Below, in pieces: positions 14,035-20,185 of a stretch of 33,300 nucleotides of DNA. A program made the position numbers and the translations under genes. The stretch is taken from positions 1 through 33,300 of the forward strand of contig JBARSV010000023.1 of NCBI GenBank assembly GCA_049644865.1. Reading direction: 5' to 3'. The notes beneath the pieces were generated by a model. It worked only from the letters and a program-made list of their open reading frames with translations, was not told the origin of the DNA and ran no database searches. Origin of the DNA: JAPUDQ01 sp049644865 (GTDB taxonomy: Bacteria > Patescibacteriota > Saccharimonadia > Saccharimonadales > Saccharimonadaceae). Each line of letters begins with the position of its first letter. Within the stretch, counting starts at the first letter, position 1.

Positions 14035-15072
14035 ATGGCTGACAAAGCAAAAAAGGCTGACGATGCGGTGGTGGCTGCAACTGACGGTAAGGCAAAGGCA
14101 TTAGGGCTGGCGATGGAGCAGATCACCAAACAGTTTGGTGATGGCTCGATCATGAAACTAGGTGAATCACGTCGGGCAGATGTGGAGCTACTGCCTTCGG
14201 GTGCGCTGAGTCTTGACCTCGCACTCGGCGGCGGTTACCCCAAAGGACGCATCATCGAGATCTACGGTCCTGAGAGTTCAGGCAAGACCACATTGACGCT
14301 GCATGCGATCGCTGAGATTCAGAAGCAAGGCGGCACAGCAGCATTTATCGATGCCGAGCACGCGCTCGACCCAGCCTACGCTAAGAAACTTGGCGTCGAC
14401 ACGGCCAATCTACTCGTCTCACAACCAGACAATGGTGAGCAAGCCCTCGAAATTGCCGAGACACTGGTGCGTAGCAATGCCGTTGATCTCATCGTAGTCG
14501 ACTCAGTCGCCGCCCTCGTGCCACAGGCCGAGATCGAAGGCGATATGGGCGATAGTCACATGGGCTTGCAAGCTCGCCTGATGAGCCAGGCACTCCGGAA
14601 GCTAACTGGTATTATCAACAAATCACACGCCACGGTCATATTTATCAACCAGATTCGTATGAAGATCGGTGTGATGTTTGGCAACCCAGAGACGACTACC
14701 GGTGGCAATGCTCTCAAGTTTTATGCCTCGGTTCGTCTCGACATTCGTCGTATCGGACAGATAAAGGTTGGCGAAGAAATCGTCGGTAACCGCACCAAAG
14801 TAAAAGTCGTGAAAAATAAGATCGCGCCGCCATTTCGTACCGCCGAGTTTGACATCATGTACAACGAAGGTATCAGCCGTACAGGTGACGTACTTGACCT
14901 GGCCGTACTCCATAGCATTGTCGGCAAAGCAGGTGCCTGGTTTGATTACAAAGACGGCAAGATCGGCCAAGGCCGCGAAGCAACCAAGGTGTATCTGAAG
15001 GACAACCCGAAAGTTTTGGATGAGATCGAGAAAGCGGTGCGGAAGAAAGTGGTCGACGAGCAAGATGACTGA
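14035..15072 (+). CDS. recA: Recombinase RecA
   Basis: A 345-residue RecA with an Ala/Lys-rich N-terminus, QFGDGSIMKLGE, Walker A GPESSGKTT (78-86), Walker B LIVVDSVAALVPQAEIEGDM, loop L1 GDSHMGLQARLMSQALRKLT, FINQIRMKIGVMFGNPETTTGG (L2), and an acidic C-terminus. It forms filaments on single-stranded DNA and drives strand exchange. No intein is present. A Shine-Dalgarno GGAGG precedes it, unlike most neighbours, which have no leader. I found no LexA-type operator in the leader. It is followed by a heptamer array, a NUDIX gene and recX. Confidence 0.98.
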   Translation: MADKAKKADDAVVAATDGKAKALGLAMEQITKQFGDGSIMKLGESRRADVELLPSGALSLDLALGGGYPKGRIIEIYGPESSGKTTLTLHAIAEIQKQGGTAAFIDAEHALDPAYAKKLGVDTANLLVSQPDNGEQALEIAETLVRSNAVDLIVVDSVAALVPQAEIEGDMGDSHMGLQARLMSQALRKLTGIINKSHATVIFINQIRMKIGVMFGNPETTTGGNALKFYASVRLDIRRIGQIKVGEEIVGNRTKVKVVKNKIAPPFRTAEFDIMYNEGISRTGDVLDLAVLHSIVGKAGAWFDYKDGKIGQGREATKVYLKDNPKVLDEIEKAVRKKVVDEQDD

Positions 15073-15075
15073 AAG

Positions 15076-15103
15076 TAGATTTTAGATTATGGATTTTGGA
15101 TTT
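15076..15103 (+). repeat. Degenerate heptanucleotide array between recA and NUDIX
   Basis: Four successive 7-nt units, TAGATTT, TAGATTA, TGGATTT and TGGATTT, follow 4 nt after the recA stop and run to the start of the next gene (a fifth unit, TAGGATG, contains its ATG). Confidence 0.75.
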
Positions 15104-15107
15104 TAGG

Positions 15108-15656
15108 ATGGGCCATAATGAACCATGGCAGTTATTTCGGCAAAATGGCGAGCCAGACAATCATAAGTCTATTTTGCACGATGAAGCACGTCGCACACAG
15201 GCGAATGTCGGTGCGGTTCATGTGTGGGCATGGTGTCGCAATCAAGACGGAGCGATTGACGTGTTTTTGCAACGCCGATCACAGCATGTAAAGGATTACG
15301 CTGGTCTACTTGATATATCCTTTGCGGGGCATATTGATGCTGGCGAGACTCCACTTCAAGCCGCGAAACGTGAAGCCAAAGAAGAGGTTGGTTACGATAT
15401 CGACGTTTCTCGGCTAGTTTATATATTTGGTTATCGTAATTTCGGTAATGGTACAAAATGGGAATATCTGTATCAAGTTGAGTCAGATGTCACGTTTGTT
15501 TTTGATGATGGTGAGGTCAGCGAGATGAAGCGAATACCTTTGGAGCAGTTTATTGCTATGACTTACGCTCCAGAATCAAATGAACTCGTACCGCATCAGC
15601 CAGAGTATTACAGCTTTTTGGTAAAGGCCTTACAGCGTTACAGTGAAAATCACTAG
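15108..15656 (+). CDS. NUDIX hydrolase, isopentenyl-diphosphate isomerase-like subgroup
   Basis: The protein is 182 residues from the ATG at 15108; a TTG at 15096 would add four. The NUDIX box runs from GHIDAGETPLQAAKREAKEE to VGYD and keeps the catalytic REAKEE. The surrounding AVHVWAWCRNQDGAIDVFLQRRS and DYAGLLDISFAGHIDAGE are typical of the YfcD/IDI-like NUDIX subgroup. The substrate is unknown. The start codon is part of the last unit of a heptamer array, so array changes would alter its leader. Its end overlaps the recX GTG start by 14 nt. Confidence 0.85.
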   Translation: MGHNEPWQLFRQNGEPDNHKSILHDEARRTQANVGAVHVWAWCRNQDGAIDVFLQRRSQHVKDYAGLLDISFAGHIDAGETPLQAAKREAKEEVGYDIDVSRLVYIFGYRNFGNGTKWEYLYQVESDVTFVFDDGEVSEMKRIPLEQFIAMTYAPESNELVPHQPEYYSFLVKALQRYSENH

Positions 15657-16410
15657 CATCACAGTTCAGGTGCGGAATCCGAATCGGGTGAATGTATCGG
15701 TCGATGGGAAGTATCGGCTGAGCCTCGATGTGTGGCAGGTGACGGAGCTTGGGCTGCGAAATGGGGCGGAGATGACCGAAGAGGAATTGGCCAAATGGGA
15801 AGAAGAAAGCGCGTTTGGCAAACTCTACGCGCGGGCGCTGGAGTACACGATGATCCGGCCGCACAGCGCCAAGGAGATTCGGGATTATTTGTGGCGGAAG
15901 ACGCTTACCAGAAAACAGCGAGTCACGAGTCACGAGTCACGAGTCACGAAAGACGCCGCATATAATAAAAAGAGCTCAGGAGGTGATAATGCCAATCGTA
16001 CCTCGTACCTCGTACCTCGTACCTCGTTGGTAGTAATCGAGAAGCCTGGCGTGAGTCAGGTGATTGCTGATCGCGTCTATGCACGGTTGGTTGACAAAGG
16101 CTACATCGATGACGAGAAATTTACACGGTATTGGCTGGAGAACCGCAGTCTCACCAAAGGTGCGAGTCAGCGCAAGCTGATCGCTGAGCTGCGGGGTAAG
16201 GGAGTGGAGCAGGGAATTATCGCTTCTCTCCTGCCCTCCTCTGCTCGAAACGACGCAGATGAATTACAAAAGATAATTGCAAAAAAAGCGAGAAATTACG
16301 ACGACCCACGTAAATTTGTGCAGTATCTCATGCGTCAAGGTTTCCGCTATGATGATATTCGATCTGTTCTCAACGATGAGTCGTACGATAGCGAATCGGC
16401 AGGGAGCTAA
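15643..16410 (+). CDS. recX: Regulatory protein RecX with a repeat-bearing insertion
   Basis: A 255-residue protein starting at GTG inside the NUDIX gene. The N-terminal part (VSVDGKYRLSLDVWQVTELGL, then FGKLYARALEYTMIRPHSAKEIRDYLWRK) and the C-terminal part (VIADRVYARLVDKGYIDDEKFTRYWLENR, GASQRKLIAELRGKGVEQGII and a final YDDPRKFVQYLMRQGFRYDDIRSVL) are the three-helix repeats of RecX, which binds and inhibits RecA filaments. The first repeat is interrupted by about 45 residues (about 90-135) encoded by two heptamer arrays and the stretch between them. Because the unit is 7 nt, any change in copy number shifts the frame. The current copy numbers leave the gene open. Confidence 0.9.
   Translation: MKITSITVQVRNPNRVNVSVDGKYRLSLDVWQVTELGLRNGAEMTEEELAKWEEESAFGKLYARALEYTMIRPHSAKEIRDYLWRKTLTRKQRVTSHESRVTKDAAYNKKSSGGDNANRTSYLVPRTSLVVIEKPGVSQVIADRVYARLVDKGYIDDEKFTRYWLENRSLTKGASQRKLIAELRGKGVEQGIIASLLPSSARNDADELQKIIAKKARNYDDPRKFVQYLMRQGFRYDDIRSVLNDESYDSESAGS
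15919..15946 (+). repeat. Heptanucleotide tandem array CGAGTCA x4 inside recX
   Basis: Four exact copies encode the segment around RVTSHESRVT. The repeat is out of phase with codons, so three units give a 7-residue protein period. Confidence 0.9.
15961..15991 (+). promoter_or_regulatory. Internal -10-like box, full-length Shine-Dalgarno and ATG inside recX
   Basis: TATAAT (15961-15966), AGGAGGTGAT (15978-15987; complementary to the 16S rRNA 3' end) and ATG (15989-15991, 5 nt after AGGAGG) lie between the two heptamer arrays. The ATG is in the +1 frame relative to RecX and currently meets a TAG just after the second array. One extra unit, or two fewer, in that array would join it to the RecX frame. 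Whether it is used is unknown. Confidence 0.5.
15996..16027 (+). repeat. Heptanucleotide tandem array TCGTACC x4.6 inside recX
   Basis: Four exact copies plus TCGT, encoding the segment around RTSYLVPRTS. The unit differs from the CGAGTCA array 50 nt upstream, so the two are independent arrays. Confidence 0.9.
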
Positions 16411-16415
16411 AGAGA

Positions 16416-16997
16416 TTAGTCCGTTTCAGATTGGTCGGGCTGAGGTTGTGTGCGCCTAAAAGGATTAGTAAAATTATTTATTGAAAGTTTATTATCGTTT
16501 GATGCGACTCTTTCATCGGGCGTGTCGATTGTAATACATTGATTATTAATGCTAACTATCTGTGTTCGATGAATAATATTTGATGTTGTCGTAATACGAC
16601 GGAGTGGGCTTGGCTTGATATGTATCTGATCAATATAGTAGCTTTTATTATCAATACTATAGTCACCAACTCGACCGATTTTTCTTTTGTATCTATCGAT
16701 GACCCGGATGCCGAGTAGCTCAAAATGATAATTGATTATCTGCTGTAGCCTGACGAGATTGTCAAGACGCATTATCTTAGTGCTGTCATCAACAATAAAA
16801 CCAAGATTCCCGTGTTCACGAATATCTTCGATGAATAATACTGACGGATGGTTCTCAATAAGTTGCCCTTGAACGTAAAAGGCAACAATTTGCAGTTTTC
16901 TTGGATCGATAATTGCCGCGTGTGTTCGGGCAATTTCAGTTCCGGTTTGTAGGCTCATGATCGGAACACTTCGTAGTTGACCTGATAGAAGTAACAT
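16416..16997 (-). CDS. PRC-barrel domain protein at the end of the pil operon
   Basis: The 193-residue protein begins with a PRC-barrel (about 5-75: LRSVPIMSLQTGTEIARTHA, AFYVQGQL, FIEDIREHGNLGFIVDD). A second barrel-like half follows (about 80-150: LLGIRVIDRYKRKIGRVGDYSID, YYIDQIHIKPS) and then a polar tail. PRC-barrels occur in the RimM ribosome factor, photosynthetic reaction-centre H subunits and cell-division proteins, so the function is open. It lies 12 nt after the small pilus-cluster membrane protein gene on the same strand, with a TAAACT box 6 nt before its ATG. It converges on recX with 5 nt between stops. Confidence 0.7.
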   Translation of the reverse strand: MLLLSGQLRSVPIMSLQTGTEIARTHAAIIDPRKLQIVAFYVQGQLIENHPSVLFIEDIREHGNLGFIVDDSTKIMRLDNLVRLQQIINYHFELLGIRVIDRYKRKIGRVGDYSIDNKSYYIDQIHIKPSPLRRITTTSNIIHRTQIVSINNQCITIDTPDERVASNDNKLSINNFTNPFRRTQPQPDQSETD

Positions 16998-17009
16998 AAT
17001 TCTAGTTTA

Positions 17010-17309
17010 TCATTCTCCAACAAATGGGTTATATCGGCCCGAAGGAGTTGTGGGCGGAGTCTGATCTTTTGTAGTGCGAAGTTGCCTAATCGCATCGATA
17101 GTTGCTTTGTCGAATGATGTTGAAGAGTTTTGCTGAGTCGCCTTATCTTTGTATGACTGATCTGACGGAGTTGTGAGTATCTGCTGTATAGTCATTATTG
17201 TGTAGAGTATTACGATGGAGAAAACCAAAAACGAAACAAGTCCAAAATGTGAAAAAATTATTCGACCGTATCTCGTGAATAGTTCAATGAAATTACGAGG
17301 GGCATTCAT
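17010..17309 (-). CDS. Small single-span membrane protein of the pil cluster, possibly PilP-like
   Basis: 99 residues from the ATG at 17309, whose ATGA overlaps the pilO stop; a longer frame to 17342 is less likely. One membrane helix (about 23-43, LVSFLVFSIVILYTIMTI) is followed by a polar region that ends in GRYNPFVGE. Position after pilO and the C-terminal NPF-type ending recall PilP or the accessory subunits of the alignment complex, but the similarity is too thin to name it. Confidence 0.6.
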   Translation of the reverse strand: MNAPRNFIELFTRYGRIIFSHFGLVSFLVFSIVILYTIMTIQQILTTPSDQSYKDKATQQNSSTSFDKATIDAIRQLRTTKDQTPPTTPSGRYNPFVGE

Positions 17310-17890
17310 CGTAGAAAAACCTTGACTTCTATTGTTTGACAATCAACATAGAGACTGTTACTTGAATTTGGGGAGATCGTAACATTCGTTAGCTGCATTT
17401 TAGTAATGTTTTCTTCGATTGATGTGATGAATCGATAGAATGATTCATATGGGATATTTGGTGCAATTCGCACTCGAATCGACGTCTGCTTGAGAGGGAT
17501 AGGGTTATTGGTGTTTGAAGATGGCGAGTTTGCCGTGCCCGTGAAGTCAAACCCGAGGATTGGGATACCTGCCTGCGCTGCGTATGCAGTGATATCCTCA
17601 ATTGCCTGATTTTGGTACTGATAGAGCTGGCTATCGGCGACGATCTCAGATGCCTTTTCAATTTCTTCACGGTTGTTCTCAAGGTAGATATGTAATTTTT
17701 GTAGCCGTGTTATTTCATCCTGTGCGACTTCTGCATCAATCTGTGCGTGATTTGTCTCTATAGTTTTGGCCTTCACAATATCACCAGCGATAATGTAAGC
17801 TGCGGCAACACCACATGTACTTAGGATACACAAAGATATAAGAACATATTGTAATGATCGAGCATTGAAACTAATCTTGATTGGTCTCAT
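17306..17890 (-). CDS. pilO: PilO-like type IV pilus alignment protein
   Basis: A 194-residue bitopic protein: a short cytoplasmic N-terminus, one helix (about 15-36), a helical coiled-coil stretch (about 42-80, rich in Glu, Gln and Leu), and a ferredoxin-like C-terminal domain with QTSIRVRIAPNIPYESFYRF and a final IEVKVFLR strand. This is the PilO layout. PilO pairs with PilN to link the PilM ring to the rest of the machine. It overlaps pilN by 4 nt and the next small gene by 4 nt. Confidence 0.75.
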   Translation of the reverse strand: MRPIKISFNARSLQYVLISLCILSTCGVAAAYIIAGDIVKAKTIETNHAQIDAEVAQDEITRLQKLHIYLENNREEIEKASEIVADSQLYQYQNQAIEDITAYAAQAGIPILGFDFTGTANSPSSNTNNPIPLKQTSIRVRIAPNIPYESFYRFITSIEENITKMQLTNVTISPNSSNSLYVDCQTIEVKVFLR

Positions 17891-18459
17891 ATCGTTTCAC
17901 CTGCGGAAATTTTTTCCATATTTATTTTTGCAGAAAGAACGAGTACATAGCCGTACCGCAACGTTTTATCGGGCGCGATATCGATCGTTTTTATCTTTAC
18001 ATCTGAGAAGTAGGTTGAAGTTTCGAAAGACTCTTTTGTTGCTATGGCAGCGTAATAAGACTTTGTACTTATTGTAAAATCAATTGGTTTACTAAGCGTA
18101 ACAGAACTAATAGTGATCGTGCCAAGTACTGCATCTGCTGGCAAGGTTCGCGCTATTACGGTTGTGATATCTCCAAACGCAACTTGCGAGGAAAGGACTG
18201 TTTTCGCAATCTTTAGATTTTTTGAATAGTTCCGAGCTGTCACGACGTCGTCGGCATAACGTTCTTTGATAGGATTGTATTGTGCAGTTCGGCGTTGAAA
18301 TTCGTTAGTTTGTTCGTCAAGGATGAAATAAGCAGTCGTAAAACTAACGGTCATTGCGATGATAAGTAAGAAAAACATACCGACATATTTCCGTAAGATG
18401 ACGTTGCGTCTAGCTGCAATACTATTGGCGAGTAGCTCTTTATCGATAAGGTTAATCAT
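17887..18459 (-). CDS. pilN: PilN-like type IV pilus alignment protein
   Basis: The 190-residue protein starts MINLIDKELLANSIAARRN. 'INLI/INLL' followed by a basic stretch is the conserved PilN N-terminus that docks into PilM. One helix (about 27-47) and a short coiled coil precede a C-terminal domain of two beta-alpha-beta halves. It overlaps pilM and pilO by 4 nt each (ATGA), so the three are coupled. Confidence 0.8.
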   Translation of the reverse strand: MINLIDKELLANSIAARRNVILRKYVGMFFLLIIAMTVSFTTAYFILDEQTNEFQRRTAQYNPIKERYADDVVTARNYSKNLKIAKTVLSSQVAFGDITTVIARTLPADAVLGTITISSVTLSKPIDFTISTKSYYAAIATKESFETSTYFSDVKIKTIDIAPDKTLRYGYVLVLSAKINMEKISAGETI

Positions 18460-19511
18460 TTCCAGATATCTCCAGGCTCAATACTTGCAATTCCTGCGGC
18501 GGTCATGTATCGAGGACGGAATTGCTTGGGGGGTGGCGGTAAGAGCCCAAAGTCTAGGGCAAGCCAGGGGCTTGCTATTCGGGCCGGCATGACAAGCTCA
18601 TTCGTAAAGAATTCTCCGATACCTGGCAGATTTGAACCGCTACCGATAATTACGATCTGCTGAATTTTTTGCGATGAATCGATTCGCTCATCATAATATC
18701 GAATAATTTTTCGTATCTCAGTGATCATTTGCTCAAGAGATGGACGTAATGCATCGGCTATCCTAGCCTGCTTATTGCCGTGAGCGAGTCCGTGAAGAAT
18801 CTTGATCTGATGGGCTTGTTCGAGGGAGATGTTGAGTTTCTTCGAAATAACGTATGTAAAATAATTTCCGCCTATCTGGAGGCTAGCGTTCGCCCTAATA
18901 CGCTCGTTGAGAATAGCGAGGTCAGTTGTTCGTGCGCCGATATCGACCATGACTGTCGGCAAAGTACCTTCCTCTGTGAGCATGATTAATCGTGAAGCGG
19001 CGTTGATACTGGGTTGGATAAGTAGTGGCCACAGGCCAGCAGATTGGCAGGCACGAATTACATTTGCGATGATCTTTTTTGGCGCCGCAGACATAAGTAC
19101 CTCGATACTGTCACTTGTCTGGGACAACACCTCGTACGACACATTAAGTTCACTCAGAGGGATAGGGATGTACTGCTCAGCCTCTAATAGTATTGCGTCC
19201 TCGAGCTTTTTCACGGCTGCTTTAGGGATACGTAAGCTACGACTATAGGTTAGATTGGTTGGGATACTAATAACAGCATGGTCACTTGGCAGTTTACCGA
19301 CGATATTTTCTTTAATTAGAGTAGTTATTGCTTCGCTGAGGTAATCAGAGGATTCGGTTAGGCTGCTCAGTAATTTAGTAGGGTCAGTCGTTATGGAGCC
19401 ATAAGAAGTCACGGACCATTTTGTGATATCAACTGACATAGCCTTAATATAGGTATGAGTGATATCAATACCAATGACTGGCTTGTCATGAAAGAATAAT
19501 CTCTGTCGCAT
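18456..19511 (-). CDS. pilM: PilM, actin-like pilus assembly ATPase
   Basis: An actin/FtsA-fold protein of about 351 residues: KPVIGIDITHTYIKAMSV (phosphate 1), VISIPTNLTYSRSLRIP, LEAEQYIPIPLSELNVSYEV, VMVDIGARTTDLAILN (phosphate 2), and IVIGSGSNLPGIGEFF (adenosine). PilM forms a cytoplasmic ring that connects PilN to the assembly ATPase. Two in-frame ATGs (19517, 19511) exist; AGGA with 5-nt spacing favours 19511. A TATAAT box at 19541-19536 and a terminator just upstream show that pilMNO is a transcription unit separate from the pilin. Confidence 0.88.
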   Translation of the reverse strand: MRQRLFFHDKPVIGIDITHTYIKAMSVDITKWSVTSYGSITTDPTKLLSSLTESSDYLSEAITTLIKENIVGKLPSDHAVISIPTNLTYSRSLRIPKAAVKKLEDAILLEAEQYIPIPLSELNVSYEVLSQTSDSIEVLMSAAPKKIIANVIRACQSAGLWPLLIQPSINAASRLIMLTEEGTLPTVMVDIGARTTDLAILNERIRANASLQIGGNYFTYVISKKLNISLEQAHQIKILHGLAHGNKQARIADALRPSLEQMITEIRKIIRYYDERIDSSQKIQQIVIIGSGSNLPGIGEFFTNELVMPARIASPWLALDFGLLPPPPKQFRPRYMTAAGIASIEPGDIWK

Positions 19512-19535
19512 GCCCATCCTATATGCCTATGCTTT

Positions 19536-19541
19536 ATTATA
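19536..19541 (-). promoter_or_regulatory. -10 box (TATAAT) of pilMNO
   Basis: A perfect TATAAT on the minus strand about 24 nt upstream of the pilM ATG and directly after the pilin terminator. Confidence 0.55.
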
Positions 19542-19549
19542 ACATCTCC

Positions 19550-19580
19550 ATACAAAAACCCCTATACGGGGTTTTTGTAT
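19550..19580. terminator. Intrinsic terminator after the major pilin gene
   Basis: Arms ATACAAAAACCCC and GGGGTTTTTGTAT (13 bp, perfect) enclose a 5-nt loop. The T run on either strand is inside the stem. It lies between the pilin stop and the pilM promoter. Confidence 0.85.
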
Positions 19581-19597
19581 GTATCATTCTGCAATGC

Positions 19598-20086
19598 TTA
19601 TGGGCGGTTAAGACTAAGCTTTTGCTGAACATTGTTTGCCGTCGCGTCTTCCTTCCACCAATAGAGTGTGTACGCGCCACAGACGTCTACATTGGCACTA
19701 TTGACAACGATTGTTGCCGGCACTTCGCATCGATATACGTACTGTTCAGATGTACCAACGCCAAAATCCGTTGATGCAGTTGGCGCTGCGCTCATGCCTT
19801 TGAGTGAAGTTTGATTGCTCTGTGGCGGTTTCAGGGCTCCCTCGTCGATACCCTTGAAATTCGGAACGGATATGTTGCCGACAGAAGGATAGTAGCCGTT
19901 GTCGTTATATGAGACTTCAAGTTGAGTCGCCAACGCATTGACATCTGTTTGTCGCTGCGTGTCACGGGCTCGTTTCTGGACGCCCGAGAACGTGTTGAGG
20001 ACCAGAGCGGCGAGGATACCGATGACCACGATAACGATCAAGAGTTCGACGATCGTGAAGCCTTTTTGTGATGATTTTTTGAGCAT
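19598..20086 (-). CDS. pilA: Major type IV pilin (PilA/PilE-like)
   Basis: 162 residues from the ATG at 20086, which has a strong AAAGGGGGG 6 nt upstream; an ATG at 20122 would add 12 residues without such a site. MLKKSSQKG then FTIVELLIVIVVIGILAALVL is a canonical prepilin leader, cleaved after Gly9 with Glu at +5. KRARDTQRQTDVNALATQLE is the usual helix, and two Cys (YRCEVP and VDVCGAY) near the C-terminus could form the D-region disulfide. A private promoter and terminator in the middle of the pil cluster suggest this is the abundant subunit. Confidence 0.88.
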   Translation of the reverse strand: MLKKSSQKGFTIVELLIVIVVIGILAALVLNTFSGVQKRARDTQRQTDVNALATQLEVSYNDNGYYPSVGNISVPNFKGIDEGALKPPQSNQTSLKGMSAAPTASTDFGVGTSEQYVYRCEVPATIVVNSANVDVCGAYTLYWWKEDATANNVQQKLSLNRP

Positions 20087-20146
20087 AAATGCCCCCCTTT
20101 TAGATTGATAGTGATCGGTCATTAGAAGTACCAGATCTTAAGCATA

Positions 20147-20174
20147 AGTATAATGATTGTTTTCGCGCCGTCAA
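20147..20174 (-). promoter_or_regulatory. Promoter of the major pilin gene
   Basis: On the minus strand TTGACG (20174-20169), a 16-bp spacer and TATACT (20152-20147). It gives a leader of about 55 nt ending in the AAAGGGGGG ribosome-binding site. Confidence 0.65.
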
Positions 20175-20185
20175 GTCTCTAGAGG

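Noticed and set aside
13977..14153. N-terminal extension of the orphan prepilin across the recA start
   Set aside because: It would cross both promoters and recA codons; the prepilin leader begins at 13976.
15919..16027. recX as a frameshifted pseudogene
   Set aside because: The frame stays open through both arrays, and both flanks match RecX in the same frame, so it is currently intact.
15919..16027. CRISPR-like repeats in recX and the ruvB leader
   Set aside because: Units are 7 nt with no spacers and there are no cas genes.
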